From contig OX235263.1 in assembly GCA_944472135.2 (NCBI GenBank), positions 34,711,379 through 34,775,378 of the forward strand: a stretch of 64,000 nt of DNA. The letters run 5' to 3'. Shown here piece after piece: positions 1-12,077 of the stretch. Every line of letters starts with the position of its first letter. Within the stretch, counting starts at the first letter, position 1. The notes under the pieces are model-generated. The model did not search any database and was not told where the DNA came from. It saw only the letters and a list, made by a program, of their open reading frames with translations. Source of the stretch: Trichobilharzia regenti (lineage: Eukaryota > Platyhelminthes > Trematoda > Strigeidida > Schistosomatidae). A program made the translations under genes and the position numbers.

Positions 1-1079
1 TTATCAGTACCTAAATCCCAAGTTTGATAGGAAAAGTGTACTAACTAAAAAACATAAGGAATGCATCTATAAACTGGAGTCAGATGACAGCTCTGGACCT
101 GATAATGGTTAGGGCGCCATTATTGTACACGGATGTAATTATATTGATATGGACGCTTGACTTGTTGACCTCCTTCCATGTTTTAAACGTTAGGTAGAAA
201 AAATATTTGAGTAAAGCTAAGAAATGTCTGTTTGTTAGGTGTTTGAGGTCATTAAAAGATAGAAATCTGTACACAAACCATTTTCACAAAGTTGTCATGT
301 TACACTTGCAAGACTAATATCATTACCTCATAACTGTCTGTAGAACCCCTATACCAAACGATAAACATACGCTTTTTAATCTAATTTGAATACTTATGTT
401 TACACAGACCGATTTCATATGTACTTCGCAAACATTTGTCAATTTACTGCTGAACATTACCCTGACACAATTTTTGAAAATTTGACTACTGCTATGATAC
501 ACGATCGTACTCTTCGCAAGTGCTTTTTGGTTTTACGGCGTGTGCATAGAGTAGCCACAACGTCTATGCACATTGATAAACGAGAGGAAGTACTAAGAAA
601 TACGTGTACGCTGATTTAGTCAAATAAAGCACGCAACATGTCACGCAATGTTATATCATTCTTTTATGTTAAAATCAGAGCCAAGGAACTGCCGTGAACC
701 TTCTACAGAACGATGTAAGAAGAATGACCGTCTGTCTTATTTCTAAATCTGAATTTTCTGTCATCATAATGATACTTTTATGTCTCTTTACCGGCTTCGT
801 TGTATTCCTTGTGAACTTCAGCTTGTCTTATCAGTTGGTTGTTCAGGATGTGATCCCTTCCTTTTCTACTCGTCAGGCTACTTCTCATAAACCCATCATC
901 TTTATGTAAATTAGTGTAGCGTCCGAGGTGTTATAACTTCAGCATCAGCATCGACCCCATTTTTAACCAACACAACACAAGCCACGTGAAGCATTCCTTA
1001 CATTCAAAGTCAGTGCACACACGTTACCAAAGACGCCATCTTTCCCCGTCCATGCCTTTTACCTTTAATTGAGAGTATT
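1..1079. other. No recognisable gene
   Basis: Short open frames occur (for example 386-619 and 694-909 on plus) but none shows a domain or motif I recognise, and none is flanked by clear splice sites. The stretch may be the upstream part of the decayed gypsy element that follows. Confidence 0.4.
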
Positions 1080-2925
1080 AGGTTATATGAACTGCGGTAG
1101 TTTCGTATGCGGCAGTTACTATTCTGTTTCCTGCTGCAGTATCATTACCATCACGCAGTGCTGACGCCGAGAAGAATTTTCGCATTCTAATGCTTCTGAG
1201 AACAACTAGAATATATTAGACTATTTTTTCACCAAATAAAAGCTCGACGTTCTTTTCTTCGGAGTTTGCAGTCGAAAGATCACGTGTGCATACCCACAGT
1301 CAATGCCAGTACCAGAACCTACCTAGTAGGCACACGACACGTTCCGAAATACGCCTCAGACCAAACATCCTCTGACAAAGATGATATTGTTGCAAGAAGA
1401 TTTGGTCAAAAGTGCTAGTCGACAAAGCCGCAACGGGAGAAGCATATCAGATTAACCAGTTTGAGGGTGTCACATCTTACCTAATGCTTGAAGTACCATC
1501 CACAGCTTCGTTTGCTAACATCGTAAATTAGCGTTACACCCCAATCCTTGTCTTATCACATATACTGGGGATATCCGCAAAGTAGAACGTACTTTCCAAT
1601 GCCACTGACTAACTTGACTGTCCTGGTCTGTAAACAGCCAATCATGCCTTACTGAATGCCTATGAACACCAGGCATAAAGAAAGATAAACCCTTGTGCAA
1701 CGGATACAGAACATGACGCTAATATTGCGGTGTATTTGTGTCCTTCCGGACCATATACGACTGGTCAAATATACCCTATATTTTGCAGAACTTGCCAAAA
1801 CACCTTAGCTTAGCTTACTCGGACATAAATAGCAGTACATTTTGACAGACCTTATCAGGAACTTGGGCATAATGGCAAAAGAAGGACAAAGGCTGCATTT
1901 CGGTATCTTTGACGGTCACTGTTGAAGAGAATTTTGTTCCTGTCAAATCGCCACCCTACAAACCATACACGCCGGTGATCTCGATGCCAACGATAGGACC
2001 ACACCAACATGTTAGAATTGAGTTTGTGATACCGGTATTAGCAACGAACGATTTGTCCTCGCCATGGTTAAGTACTTAACTAAATCGCGCCAGGCAGTAC
2101 CAATCCTGTGACAAGATGCATTTGCTGCACTGGAAGCGTCATCCACCACACTGATAGGACGACATGAAGTTTCAGTGGACTTTCTTTCCGGATAGTACGC
2201 AGTACCTTCAAATAGAGTGGTAGCCCATTTTTTCTCTGTGCTCAGAATTCGGAAGGAGCACCACCCCCGTATTATCATCCACAAGCGAATAGCTTGGTAA
2301 GGAGTACAAGTAAAACTACTAAAGCAATGTTTCATGCTTTCATCAGTCGCAAATTTATCCATTAATAGGATGAAGGTCGACCCCAATTCTGAATCAACCA
2401 CTGGTTATCTAAGAATCCTTAAACTTCTTTTCGATCATGGGTTACACTTAACAGCATGTAAAATTTAAACAAAATGTCTTCCATACGAGACTACGTACCA
2501 CACTTCTTACATACGGAGGCCTAGGAAGTATTTAGCAGACGCACACTGAATAGTCTGAGAGTAATCATTCGAAGACTCACCATGACCAACTAGTCTACGG
2601 CGGCAAATATATACCGGGGAAACGCGTTTGTTAATATTCGATCATACACTATGTGAAGACAGCCTAATGTCATGTGTTTCGTCTGGCTAGGGCTTTACGA
2701 GGTCATCTACAAACGTTCTCCCATCATCGTTTTAAGTCTGAAGTGACCAAATCAACTACACAAAATGAACGATAATCAATTGGAGCCAATACATTAACCA
2801 TCTCCGTCAACCTTTAGCATCCCATCTGTGGCTGCTGAATGTAAAGTTCGAACATTTGGAGTACTAGTGCATCCAACTCTGCGAAGAGACTCTGATGAAA
2901 TAGCAATGATGAGTTTGTTTTGTGA
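1080..2925 (+). pseudogene. Decayed Ty3/gypsy pol (integrase region)
   Basis: The plus strand holds fragments of a gypsy-type Pol read in shifting frames with several stops. Around 1865-1990 there is a remnant resembling the zinc-binding HHCC end of integrase (LGHNGKRRTKAA). From about 2020 to 2440 the core integrase fold is recognisable: FVLAMVKYLTK is close to the usual 'L.M.DYFTKW' motif, followed by RQAVPI, then a VLRI.KEH segment like the part after the second catalytic Asp, then a 'STGYLRILKLLFDHG' segment like the end of the core. Stops and frameshifts rule out function. The minus-strand open frames here are shadows. Upstream to 1080 is probably the RNase H to integrase linker, but that part is weak. 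Confidence 0.55.
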
Positions 2926-2932
2926 ACACTTC

Positions 2933-3301
2933 TGTCAATGTAGCTGAAGATTGAACGATCAATTCTTGGTTGTTTGCTCAAAATCAACTTCCCCGATTTT
3001 TGCGGAGGCATCAATACGACAGTCATCGTCTCATCGGTCGCTGTTCAGAAAGAAGAGTGAAACATCGTCAGAAGTAATATAACGATTTATTATTGTAATA
3101 TTTGTTTACAGACCTTAGTTTGCTTAGTTCGCTTATTCCTTTTATATGTTGGTGTAACAATAAACAAATCTAAAGCGGCAGATCAGTGTTCTGGTTTTTG
3201 CGTCCGTTATAACTAAGCGTTTCTGAGAAATCTTCGAAGAACAGCGTGGGCCCGAGCGTTGCAAGAGCTGGGCATTAACGGTTTATGAGACGTGATTGAC
3301 A
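2933..3301 (+). repeat. 5' LTR of BEL-like copy 1
   Basis: Matches 6353-6721 with only a handful of differences (for example CAATTCTT versus CGATTCATGG near the start, and GTTGCAAGAG versus GTAGCGAGAG near the end). Starts TG and ends CA. The low divergence between the two LTRs suggests a fairly recent insertion. Confidence 0.88.
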
Positions 3302-3445
3302 GTTTCTGACGATAGAAACAGATATGGCGGATTCAAACAGTTGGTGAAAGTTTGGATAGTCGCCGTTCATTTTTCCTGGTGCCGGTCAAGTCCTCTTTGA
3401 ACAAGCAATATCTGCAACTTTTTTGAAATTGGCTCAAGTTCAACA

Positions 3446-5401
3446 ATGCCTGGGTCAAAGAAGGGACAGAGTGTCTTGGATGCAAACAGGAAAGTAAGTC
3501 ATGGTGACTTGTCTGTTAATTGTAACGATGTGTCTGATGTTAAGCATGACATGGTTGATGTTACTGTTTCGCCGTTCAGGGATAATAGGAACATCAAACT
3601 CCCTAAATTTGAGCCACGGTGTTTTGATGGAAACCCGGCTGATTATTTACAATTTGTAAAGGAGTTTGAGATCATGTTGAGTAGTTTTCTATTAAGTGAT
3701 GAATTGAAGTTAATGTATTTGATGAGATATTGCACTGGAGATGCTGCAAGAGCTATACAATGTTGTAAGTTTATGAAGCCAAAAGAGGGCTACTACGAGG
3801 CTCTGAGCACATTACGTCAAAGGTTTGGAAGACCTTCGATGATTGCAGGGAAATTATTCGAGTCTGTTAAGGGTAATGGTGGTCAATTACAGGATGACTC
3901 CCAGGCACTCACTGAGTTTTTAGATAATTTGCTAATTTACAAGAATGCATTGATTTCGATGAATTGCATGAGTGACCTCAACTCGAGTTTTATACTAGAA
4001 GTAATAGCAAGACGTCTACCTACTCGACTGCAAAGGAAGTGGGTGAAGATAAGCTCCCGTATGGAGGATGAGGGTATCGAGCCAAAATTTGATGATATCC
4101 GGAAACTAGTATAAGATAGTGTCAATCAATCGATGAGCAAGTTTGCCAGTATATTGAATCTCACCCCTAGAATAGAGCAGTCTGAGGGTAAAACGCAATG
4201 ATTGATGACGAATAGGCCTCAGAGAGGTGGATATCGAGAAGGCTCCATGATGTCTAGTAATGCATATAGACCTAGTGAGTGTAACAGCTTTCGTAGTACA
4301 TCCTCAACAGATAAGTTACAAGATGCAAGACAAACACGGTTGTGTTGTACACGTTTGCAAGAGGTGCATACAAAGGTGAGCTGTGAACCAGTGAGCAAGT
4401 TCAGTGATAAGCTAAGTGTAAACTCCAGGCCTGACTCCGAATTGTGTGACGATAACGGTGCGGTCAGGAAGTCTGTAGTCGCAACTGGTAAGCCATTGTT
4501 GAATAGAGTGTCACAGAATAGAGTTACTGCTTCAGAGTGGAGTTCTGACTCCAAAAGTTTACAAGGTATAACTAGTCAGAGTGAAGATATAAAACCTTTA
4601 ATGATTTTTGAGGAGGAACCAAAATTGTCTACTTCTCTTATTAAAGAGTTTGAAAATGATGAACTTGACGGTAAATTGAATATTTGTGGTAATGATCATG
4701 ATACTTCACATTTGTCTTTGGTTGATCATGATGAGATGAGGGATATGCCTACTACTGCTAAGTTAATTAAAGGTTCTGTACAACTTGAACGTGAAGTAGA
4801 AATAAATGCAGATGCAGTCGCAGAAGGCATACATACTTGTGAGACCGTCAGTGTGATTGATCAGCATGTAGCTCATCTATCATCAGATGCTATTGCTAAA
4901 CCTGAGCTGATAGTAAAAGACAGCAGTGGTGGTGGTCATGCAGGCAGACAAATTTCTGAAAGTCGAGCAACAACAGCTTCTGATCCACCGCTAAGTTCAT
5001 CAACTTGTGTCACTCAGTCGTCGTTGGTGTTGTCATCCACAATGAAACAGACGCCCATCAACTCAAGTGTCTTGTGCAATGACTATGATAGTATTGGTGC
5101 ATTTGAAAAGACGAAAGATATTGCTCAGTTTAGTGAGAATAAGCCAAGTGTAAACAAAAGAGTAATTGTTAAATTGACTTGCATGAATAAAGGCATTTCT
5201 TGTTTCAAGTTACCATTTGAATGTTATTATCTTTGGTGTAAATTACTCTGTGCCTACGCTTGGTTGACCAGATACGTCGTGTGTTTGTTAGTCATCTATA
5301 TTCTACGATACAATGACATGAGCGTGTTGCCATTCAGATTTGAGGATATAGCTGATAGAAGGAAGTCAGAAAATGAACTCTGCGACGATTTTCCAACCTA
5401 G
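3446..5401 (+). pseudogene. BEL/Pao-type Gag, interrupted by two in-frame stops
   Basis: One reading frame holds a 222-codon segment (3446-4114), TAA at 4112-4114, 28 open codons, TGA at 4199-4201, and then a ~398-codon segment to 5401. The first segment looks like the Gag domain of BEL/Pao elements: 'KLPKFEPRCFDGNPADYLQF' matches the family's 'LPKFELPTFDGDP' signature, followed by an alpha-helical region ending in a 'LPTRLQRKWVK' stretch. The second segment is Ser/Asp-rich and low in motifs. Near its end it has 'LWCKLLCAYAWLTRYV', which resembles the short linker before integrase in BEL Pol, suggesting that most of pol was deleted and a scrap retained (inference). The same two stops occur in copy 2. 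Confidence 0.7.
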
Positions 5402-5403
5402 GG

Positions 5404-5665
5404 CGTCAACCTGAGAAGGGTTGTAGGCATACTGTTGTAAGTCCTACAATTCTTCAAAGGGTAGCGCATCAATGAGCAGTCCAATGTGCTTGGTGTTTGA
5501 TCTTGTACATCTGTTCATATTGTATATACTGAATTGATATCATCTGTCATCTAGTTGTTGGTTAATCTTGTTTGTGTCCGGACATTCCACAACTTACAAT
5601 CGTCAACCTGTGAAGGTTTGTAGGCGTACTGCTGTAAGTCCTGCAATTCTTCAAGGGTATTCCAT
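5404..5665 (+). repeat. Two-unit ~197-bp tandem repeat in BEL-like copy 1
   Basis: A ~58-bp block beginning CGTCAACCTG and including GTAAGTCCT recurs at 5404 and 5601, a period of about 197 bp. Copy 2 carries three such blocks. The repeats lie in the non-coding 3' part of the internal region. Confidence 0.8.
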
Positions 5666-6352
5666 CAGGACATGAAATGCAAGTTTGTGTGTACTGTTTG
5701 TATATACGTGTGGTGTGTCATATCAATTGGTGGTGTTTTGGATTCATTGTGTTTACTCGTTGTTTTCGTACCTCGTTGTTATTGCATAATTTTGTTAAAA
5801 TTTTCGTCGTGATTACTTCCAATGTTGTGTCCACTCTTCTACATCCGTGAATGAGTTGATTGATGTTAGAGACAGCAGATGGGTCGTATACGATGAGGAG
5901 GCTATTTCTGAGAATGAAATGCACACGGAGATAATTGTTAGCTGTGGTCCCACACGCCGGGGAGAAAGAGTGTAAACGACTGAGGCTCGCATACGTAATC
6001 GTTACTAGAATTGAGACAGAATGAGTGACAAGCGATTTCAGTGGTAATTGGTAGTGAGTAGATAAGAGGATGAGCGTAGAGTATCGCGAGGTGCTGCCAT
6101 GGTCACGTTGCATTCTGCAAGAGTCATTCTAGCAAGTGGCGATTGTGTTACAAGAGGATGCCTTTAACTGGAATGCGTAGGTCGTCATTGATGTGTGAGA
6201 TTGTGCTGTGAGTATGCTTGTGGTGTGTTGGCTTTTCTGTTTGTTTTCCATTTCAGCTCTGTCCGTGTGACCCAGGTTCTCGCAATGGCACCCGAGTCAA
6301 CGTGCATTGGTCGTGAAGGAAAAAAGGGTTGGATCCGTTTTTTGCCAGGGAG

Positions 6353-6721
6353 TGTCAATGTAGTTGAAGATTGAACGATCGATTCATGGTTGTTTGCTCA
6401 AAATCAACTTCCCCGATTTTTGCGGAGGCATCAATACGACAGTCATCGTCTCATCGGTCGCTGTTCAGAAAGAAGAGTGAAACATCGTCAGAAGTAATAT
6501 AACGATTTATTATTGTAATATTTGTTTACAGACCTTAGTTTGCTTAGTTCGCTTATTCCTTTTATATGTTGGTGTAACAATAAACAAATCTAAAGCGGCA
6601 GATCAGTGTTTTGGTTTTTGCGTCCGTTATAACTAAGCGTTTCTGAGAAATCTTCGAAGAACAGCGTGGGCCCGAGCGTAGCGAGAGCTGGGCATTAACG
6701 GTTTATGAGAGGTGATTGACA
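6353..6721 (+). repeat. 3' LTR of BEL-like copy 1
   Basis: Second LTR; see 2933-3301. It follows the sequence TTGCCAGGGAG. The same junction is found, reversed, next to 8836 in copy 2. Confidence 0.88.
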
Positions 6722-6726
6722 ACTTC

Positions 6727-8480
6727 CATAAGGAAGTTCAAGGTTTTTTGTTGGTCCCTCACCTGGATCACTGTTGTTCAGTCCTGCCAGACACAGTATC
6801 CTTTAGCAGGAGAATAATGCATGTTGTTATCAACTAATTCAGTGCGCTCCTAGAATACGACGTGTTTTTTCGGCACCAACTAGAAACTACCTTCTATCCA
6901 CTTGAGAAACCTGATCTTACTAGTCGGTGAATTGAATTCAACCATTACTTCCTTATCAAATCTCTGTGTGGTAAGTCCACCTGTCCCGAACTACTCACTG
7001 CCAAAGATTCAGTGCTACATCTGTAGTTCAGTCGTTCAAATAACCAAGGCTTGTTGGTCTTCCATGTGATTACTGTGAGGCCAAATAACCAAAAAGTACC
7101 GGGCTAATTCGAAAACATGTATTTTCCTTATCTTGTACTCTATCAGTCTGATTCTTGTTCTACTGGGTAGATGCTGTGGCTATCTTATTCCTATATATAC
7201 ATATATCGTGCGTCATAGTGATTGTTAACATGTCTGCTGAAAGTGGCCTTCGAAAAAGCACAAGTCACAAGGGCTTCATTCAGAGAAGGCAGTAACCTAG
7301 GGACATCAACCCTATCTCGCATACCAGTTCTAAAAACCCGTGCAAATGTCGCCTGTTCTTATGCTACACCTGAATTGCCACAGTCCAGCACTACGGGACA
7401 CAGGCGCCACCATGTGGACATGATACTACATTTGTATCCTTTGGAAGCCACTATATGGCATACAGCGAAACAAAAAAGAAACGCTCAAGACGTCATTAGA
7501 CCTCTAAAGCATCATCTAGAGCAGGAGACGAATGTCAGACCGTTAGTGTCATCGTTCCTAAAATTGATTGAGCACTTGAATGCAATTTTCGCAAACGATG
7601 GGTACACTGCCGTTGTGACAAAGAGGTCCCAAAATCATACTTGAGTCTATGGCACGGCCACACACAGCGTGGCCGCTGATAACAGAAACAGTACGCCACT
7701 TTTGTGCCTCGACACAGTCTCATGCAGCCCTCCACCTGATAACACCACACTAACAAAACTTCGTAAAATCAATAGGAAGGATACTCCGACCCAACCAGCT
7801 GGAAATATCAATCTTCGTAAACTGCAGACTCCCAAGGTTGCACCTGGAACAACGGAGGAAGATGGAATCACCGAAGCGCCCCTAGCATCCACTAGCAAGC
7901 ACGGCAGCATAGCGAAGACTAGTCAGACCCTTATTAAATCTGGGGTAATCGAGACTAAAAAACAGGACAAGTAGCCTAAAACTAAACCAAAGCCTGAGGT
8001 CAGTCAATCGAATTGCCGTACTCTGTTTAATTTACCCATGTGCAATGATAGTTTGCTTGAATAACAGGCCCTGTTTGACCAGAAACAGCAATCCAACTTG
8101 TGCACTAAATTAAGTCTGAACATCAATTCAGCATAACCGTGTAGGCTGTACAGGGGTGTCAAGGCACCTCAGTGTAAGTCATCTCTATTACGCGATACAC
8201 TAGGCACAAGAAGCTGACAGAATACTGTTGCTGGTTCAAGTAATAGCTATCGACAGGAGTTCCAGAACAACAGCCAGACGTCGTGGGCCATAAGACTAAC
8301 GGGTAAATGGCAGGGTAGTCACCGAAACTGTTGCCCTCTACCTATATGGTCATACACCGCGTTCCATAGCTGAAAAATGGTATTCCTTTTAAAAAACATA
8401 TGCATGACGTACAGCAACAGAAATGGCTGCCATATCAGTTGGCCATTTGTGCTTTTGGAACAATCACGATTTTCATCCTA
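6727..8480 (+). mobile_element. Probable 5' part of an interrupted CR1-like element
   Basis: This 1.75-kb stretch separates the two BEL-like copies. It holds plus-strand frames at 7222-7644 and 7669-7974 that follow each other closely. The second is basic and low-complexity, with many Lys, Thr and Pro, as ORF1 products of non-LTR elements often are. I do not recognise a domain. The assignment rests on context: CR1-like endonuclease and RT sequence resumes at about 12441, just beyond BEL copy 2, in the same orientation. Confidence 0.35.
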
Positions 8481-8836
8481 TGTCAGCCACGTCTCGTAAA
8501 CCGTTAATGCCCAGCTCTTGCTACGCTCGGGCTCACGTTGTCGCTTGAAGTTTCTCAGAAACGCTTAGTAACAACGGACGAAAAAACCAAAACACCCATT
8601 GTTGACTCGAGGATTCTTTATTGTTACACCAACATATAAATGACGTATGACTAAGGTCTGTGAACAAATATTACAATAATAAATCGTTATATTACTTCTG
8701 ACGATGTTTCACTCTTCTTTCTGAACAGCGACCGATGAGACGATGACTGTCGTATTGATGCCTCCGCGAAAATTGGGGAAGTTGGTTTTGAGCAAACAAC
8801 CATGAATCGATCGTTCAATCTTCAACTACATTGACA
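8481..8836 (-). repeat. 3' LTR of BEL-like copy 2
   Basis: Pairs with 12078-12435. It shares the outer ~190 bp with copy 1 LTRs but differs in the central and downstream part, for example AAGAATCCTCGAGTCAACAA in place of AACAAATCTAAAGCGGCAGA. Confidence 0.87.
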
Positions 8837-9529
8837 CTCCCTGGCAAAAAACGGATCCAACCCTTTTTTCCTTCACGACCAATGCACGTTGACTCGGGTG
8901 CCATTGCGAGAACCTGGGTCACACGGACAGAGCTGAAATGGAAAACAAACAGAAAAGCCAACACACCACAAGCATACTCACAGCACAATCTCACACATCA
9001 ATGACGACCTACGCATTCCAGTTAAAGGCATCCTCTTGTAACACAATCGCCACTTGCTAGAATGACTCTTGCAGAATGCAACGTGACCATGGCAGCACCT
9101 CGCGATACTCTACGCTCATCCTCTTATCTACTCACTACCAATTACCACTGAAATCGCTTGTCACTCATTCTGTCTCAATTCTAGTAACGATTACGTATGC
9201 GAGCCTCAGTCGTTTACACTCTTTCTCCCCGGCGTGTGGGACCACAGCTAACAATTATCTCCGTGTGCATTTCATTCTCAGAAATAGCCTCCTCATCGTA
9301 TACGACCCATCTGCTGTCTCTAACATCAATCAACTCATTCACGGATGTAGAAGAGTGGACACAACATTGGAAGTAATCACGACGAAAATTTTAACAAAAT
9401 TATGCAATAACAACGAGGTACGAAAACAACGAGTAAACACAATGAATCCAAAACACCACCAATTGATATGACACACCACACGTATATACAAACAGTACAC
9501 ACAAACTCGCAGTTCATGTCTTGATGGAA

Positions 9530-9974
9530 TTCCTTTGAAGAATCGCAGGACTTACACCAGTACGCCTACAACCCTTCACAGGTTGACGATTGTAAGTTGT
9601 GGAATGTCCGGACACAAACAAGATTAACCAACAATTTCAATAATTGGAACTCACACAATTATTTAACACATACATATGTACAATCAACACATCAAATGTT
9701 GTGGATTCTGACATGACAAACTACCCTTGAAGAACTGTAGGACTTACAGCAGTACGCCTACATTCCTTCTCAGGTTGATGATCCAAGTGGAAGTCGTCCG
9801 GACACAAACAGAATTACCAACAGCTAGATGACAGATGATATCAATTCAGTATATACAATATGAACAGATGTACAAGATCAAACACCAAGCACATTGGACT
9901 GCTCATTGATGCGCTACCCTTTGAAGAATTGTAGGACTTACAGCAGTACGCCTACAACCCTTCTCAGGTTGACG
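9530..9974 (-). repeat. Three-unit ~194-bp tandem repeat in BEL-like copy 2
   Basis: The block equivalent to that at 5404 ends at 9588, 9780 and 9974 in plus coordinates, giving spacings of 192 and 194 bp. Copy 1 has only two units. Confidence 0.8.
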
Positions 9975-9976
9975 CC

Positions 9977-11932
9977 CTAGGTTGGAAAATCGTCGCAGAG
10001 TTCATTTTCTGACTTCCTTCTATCAGCTATATCCTCAAATCTGAACGGCAACACGCTCATGTCATTGTATCGTAGAATATAGATGACTAACAAACACACG
10101 ACGTATCTGGTCAACCAAGCGTAGGCACAGAGTAATTTACACCAAAGATAATAACATTCAAATAGTAACTTGAAACTAGAAATGCCTTTATTCATGCAAG
10201 TCAATTTAACAATTACTCTTTTGTTTACACTTGGCTTATTCTCACTAAACTGAGCAATATCTTTCGTCTTTTCAAATGCACCAATACTATCATAGTCATT
10301 GCACAAGACACTTGAGTTGATGGGCGTCTGTTTCATTGTGGATGACAACACCAACGACGACTGAGTGACACAAGTTGATGAACTTAGCGGTGGATCAGAA
10401 GCTGTTGTTGCTCGACTTTCAGAAATTTGTCTGCCTGCAAGACCACCACCACTGCTGTCTTTTACTATCAGCTCAGGTTTAGCAATAGCATCTGATGATA
10501 GGTGGGCTACATGCTGATCAATCACACTGACGGTCTCACAAGTATGTATGCCTTCTGCGACTGCATCTGCATTTATTTCTACTTCACGTTCAAGTTGTAC
10601 AGAACCTTTAATTAACTTAGCAGTAGTAGGCATATCCCTCATCTCATCATGATCAACCAAAGACAAATGTGAAGTATCATGATCATTACCACAAATATTC
10701 AATTTACCGTCAAGTTCATCATTTTCAAACTCTTTAATAACAGAAGTAGACAATTTTGGTTCCTCCTCAAAAATCATTAAAGGTTTTATATCTTCACTCT
10801 GACTAGTTATACCTTGTAAACTTTTGGAGTCAGAACTCCACTCTGAAGCAGTAACTCTATTCTGTGACACTCTATTCAACAATGGCTTACCAGTTGCAAC
10901 TACAGACTTCCTGACCGCACCGTTATCGTCACACAATTCGGAGTCAGGCCTGGAGTTTACATTTAGCTTATCACTGAACTTGCTCACTGGTTCACAGCTC
11001 ACCTTTGTATGCACCTCTTGCAAACGTGTACAACACAACCGTGTTTGTCTTGCATCTTGTAACTTATCTGTTGAGGATGTACTACGAAAGCTGTTACACT
11101 CACTAGGTCTATATGCATTACTAGACATCATGGAGCCTTCTCGATATCCACCTCTCTGAGGCCTATTCGTCATCAATCATTGCGTTTTACCCTCAGACTG
11201 CTCTATTCTAGGGGTGAGATTCAATATACTGGCAAACTTGCTCATCGATTGATTGACACTATCTTATACTAGTTTCCGGATATCATCAAATTTTGGCTCG
11301 ATACCCTCATCCTCCATACGGGAGCTTATCTTCACCCACTTCCTTTGCAGTCGAGTAGGTAGACGTCTTGCTATTACTTCTAGTATAAAACTCGAGTTGA
11401 GGTCACTCATGCAATTCATCGAAATCAATGCATTCTTGTAAATTAGCAAATTATCTAAAAACTCAGTGAGTGCCTGGGAGTCATCCTGTAATTGACCACC
11501 ATTACCCTTAACAGACTCGAATAATTTCCCTGCAATCATCGAAGGTCTTCCAAACCTTTGACGTAATGTGCTCAGAGCCTCGTAGTAGCCCTCTTTTGGC
11601 TTCATAAACTTACAACATTGTATAGCTCTTGCAGCATCTCCAGTGCAATATCTCATCAAATACATTAACTTCAATTCATCACTTAATAGAAAACTACTCA
11701 ACATGATCTCAAACTCCTTTACAAATTGTAAATAATCAGCCGGGTTTCCATCAAAACACCGTGGCTCAAATTTAGGGAGTTTGATGTTCCTATTATCCCT
11801 GAACGGCGAAACAGTAACATCAACCATGTCATGCTTAACATCAGACACATCGTTACAATTAACAGACAAGTCACCATGACTTACTTTCCTGTTTGCATCC
11901 AAGACACTCTGTCCCTTCTTTGACCCAGGCAT
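9977..11932 (-). pseudogene. BEL/Pao-type Gag of copy 2, same two in-frame stops
   Basis: Minus-strand counterpart of the frame at 3446-5401. The N-terminal Gag segment is 11264-11932, then the shared TAA, 28 codons, the shared TGA, then 9977-11176. The N-terminal segment is identical to copy 1 at protein level. The second segment differs at a few residues (for example Ser to Asn, Leu to Val, His to Leu, Cys to Ser, Pro to Leu). Because both stops are shared, they predate the separation of the two copies. Confidence 0.7.
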
Positions 11933-12077
11933 TGTTGAACTTGAGCCAATTCCAAAAACGTTCCAGATATTGCTTGTTCAAAGAGGACTTGACCGGCACC
12001 AGGAAAGATGAACGGTAACTATCCAATCTGTTACCAACGGTCCAAACCCGTCGAAAACTGACTTCTCCGTCAGAAAC

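Larger units (their letters stand above)
2933..6721 (+). mobile_element. BEL/Pao-like LTR element lacking pol (copy 1)
   Basis: A 3,789-bp insertion bounded by two ~369-bp LTRs starting TGTCA and ending TTGACA, with a perfect 5-bp target duplication ACTTC at 2928-2932 and 6722-6726. Five-bp duplications fit BEL/Pao and other LTR elements. The internal region encodes only a Gag-like frame (3446-5401, two in-frame stops), then about 950 bp without plus-strand coding. A purine run (GAAGGAAAAAAGGG, about 6315-6328) lies just upstream of the 3' LTR and may be the polypurine tract. There is no protease, RT, RNase H or integrase, so any mobility must have been in trans. I could not identify a convincing primer-binding site after the 5' LTR. 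Confidence 0.88.

Noticed and set aside
5170..5330. Membrane segment near the end of the BEL Gag-like frame, suggesting an envelope-like protein
   Set aside because: The hydrophobic stretch overlaps a sequence like the pre-integrase linker of BEL Pol. No signal peptide or other envelope feature.
5718..6113. Minus-strand 131-codon frame, identical in the second BEL copy at 9076-9471 (+)
   Set aside because: It is antisense in the 3' non-coding part of the element. Identity follows from near-identical DNA between the copies, and no motif is visible. Kept only as evidence of copy similarity.
5404..9974. CRISPR-like or bacterial repeat array
   Set aside because: Only two or three long-period units, inside an LTR element in a eukaryotic genome.
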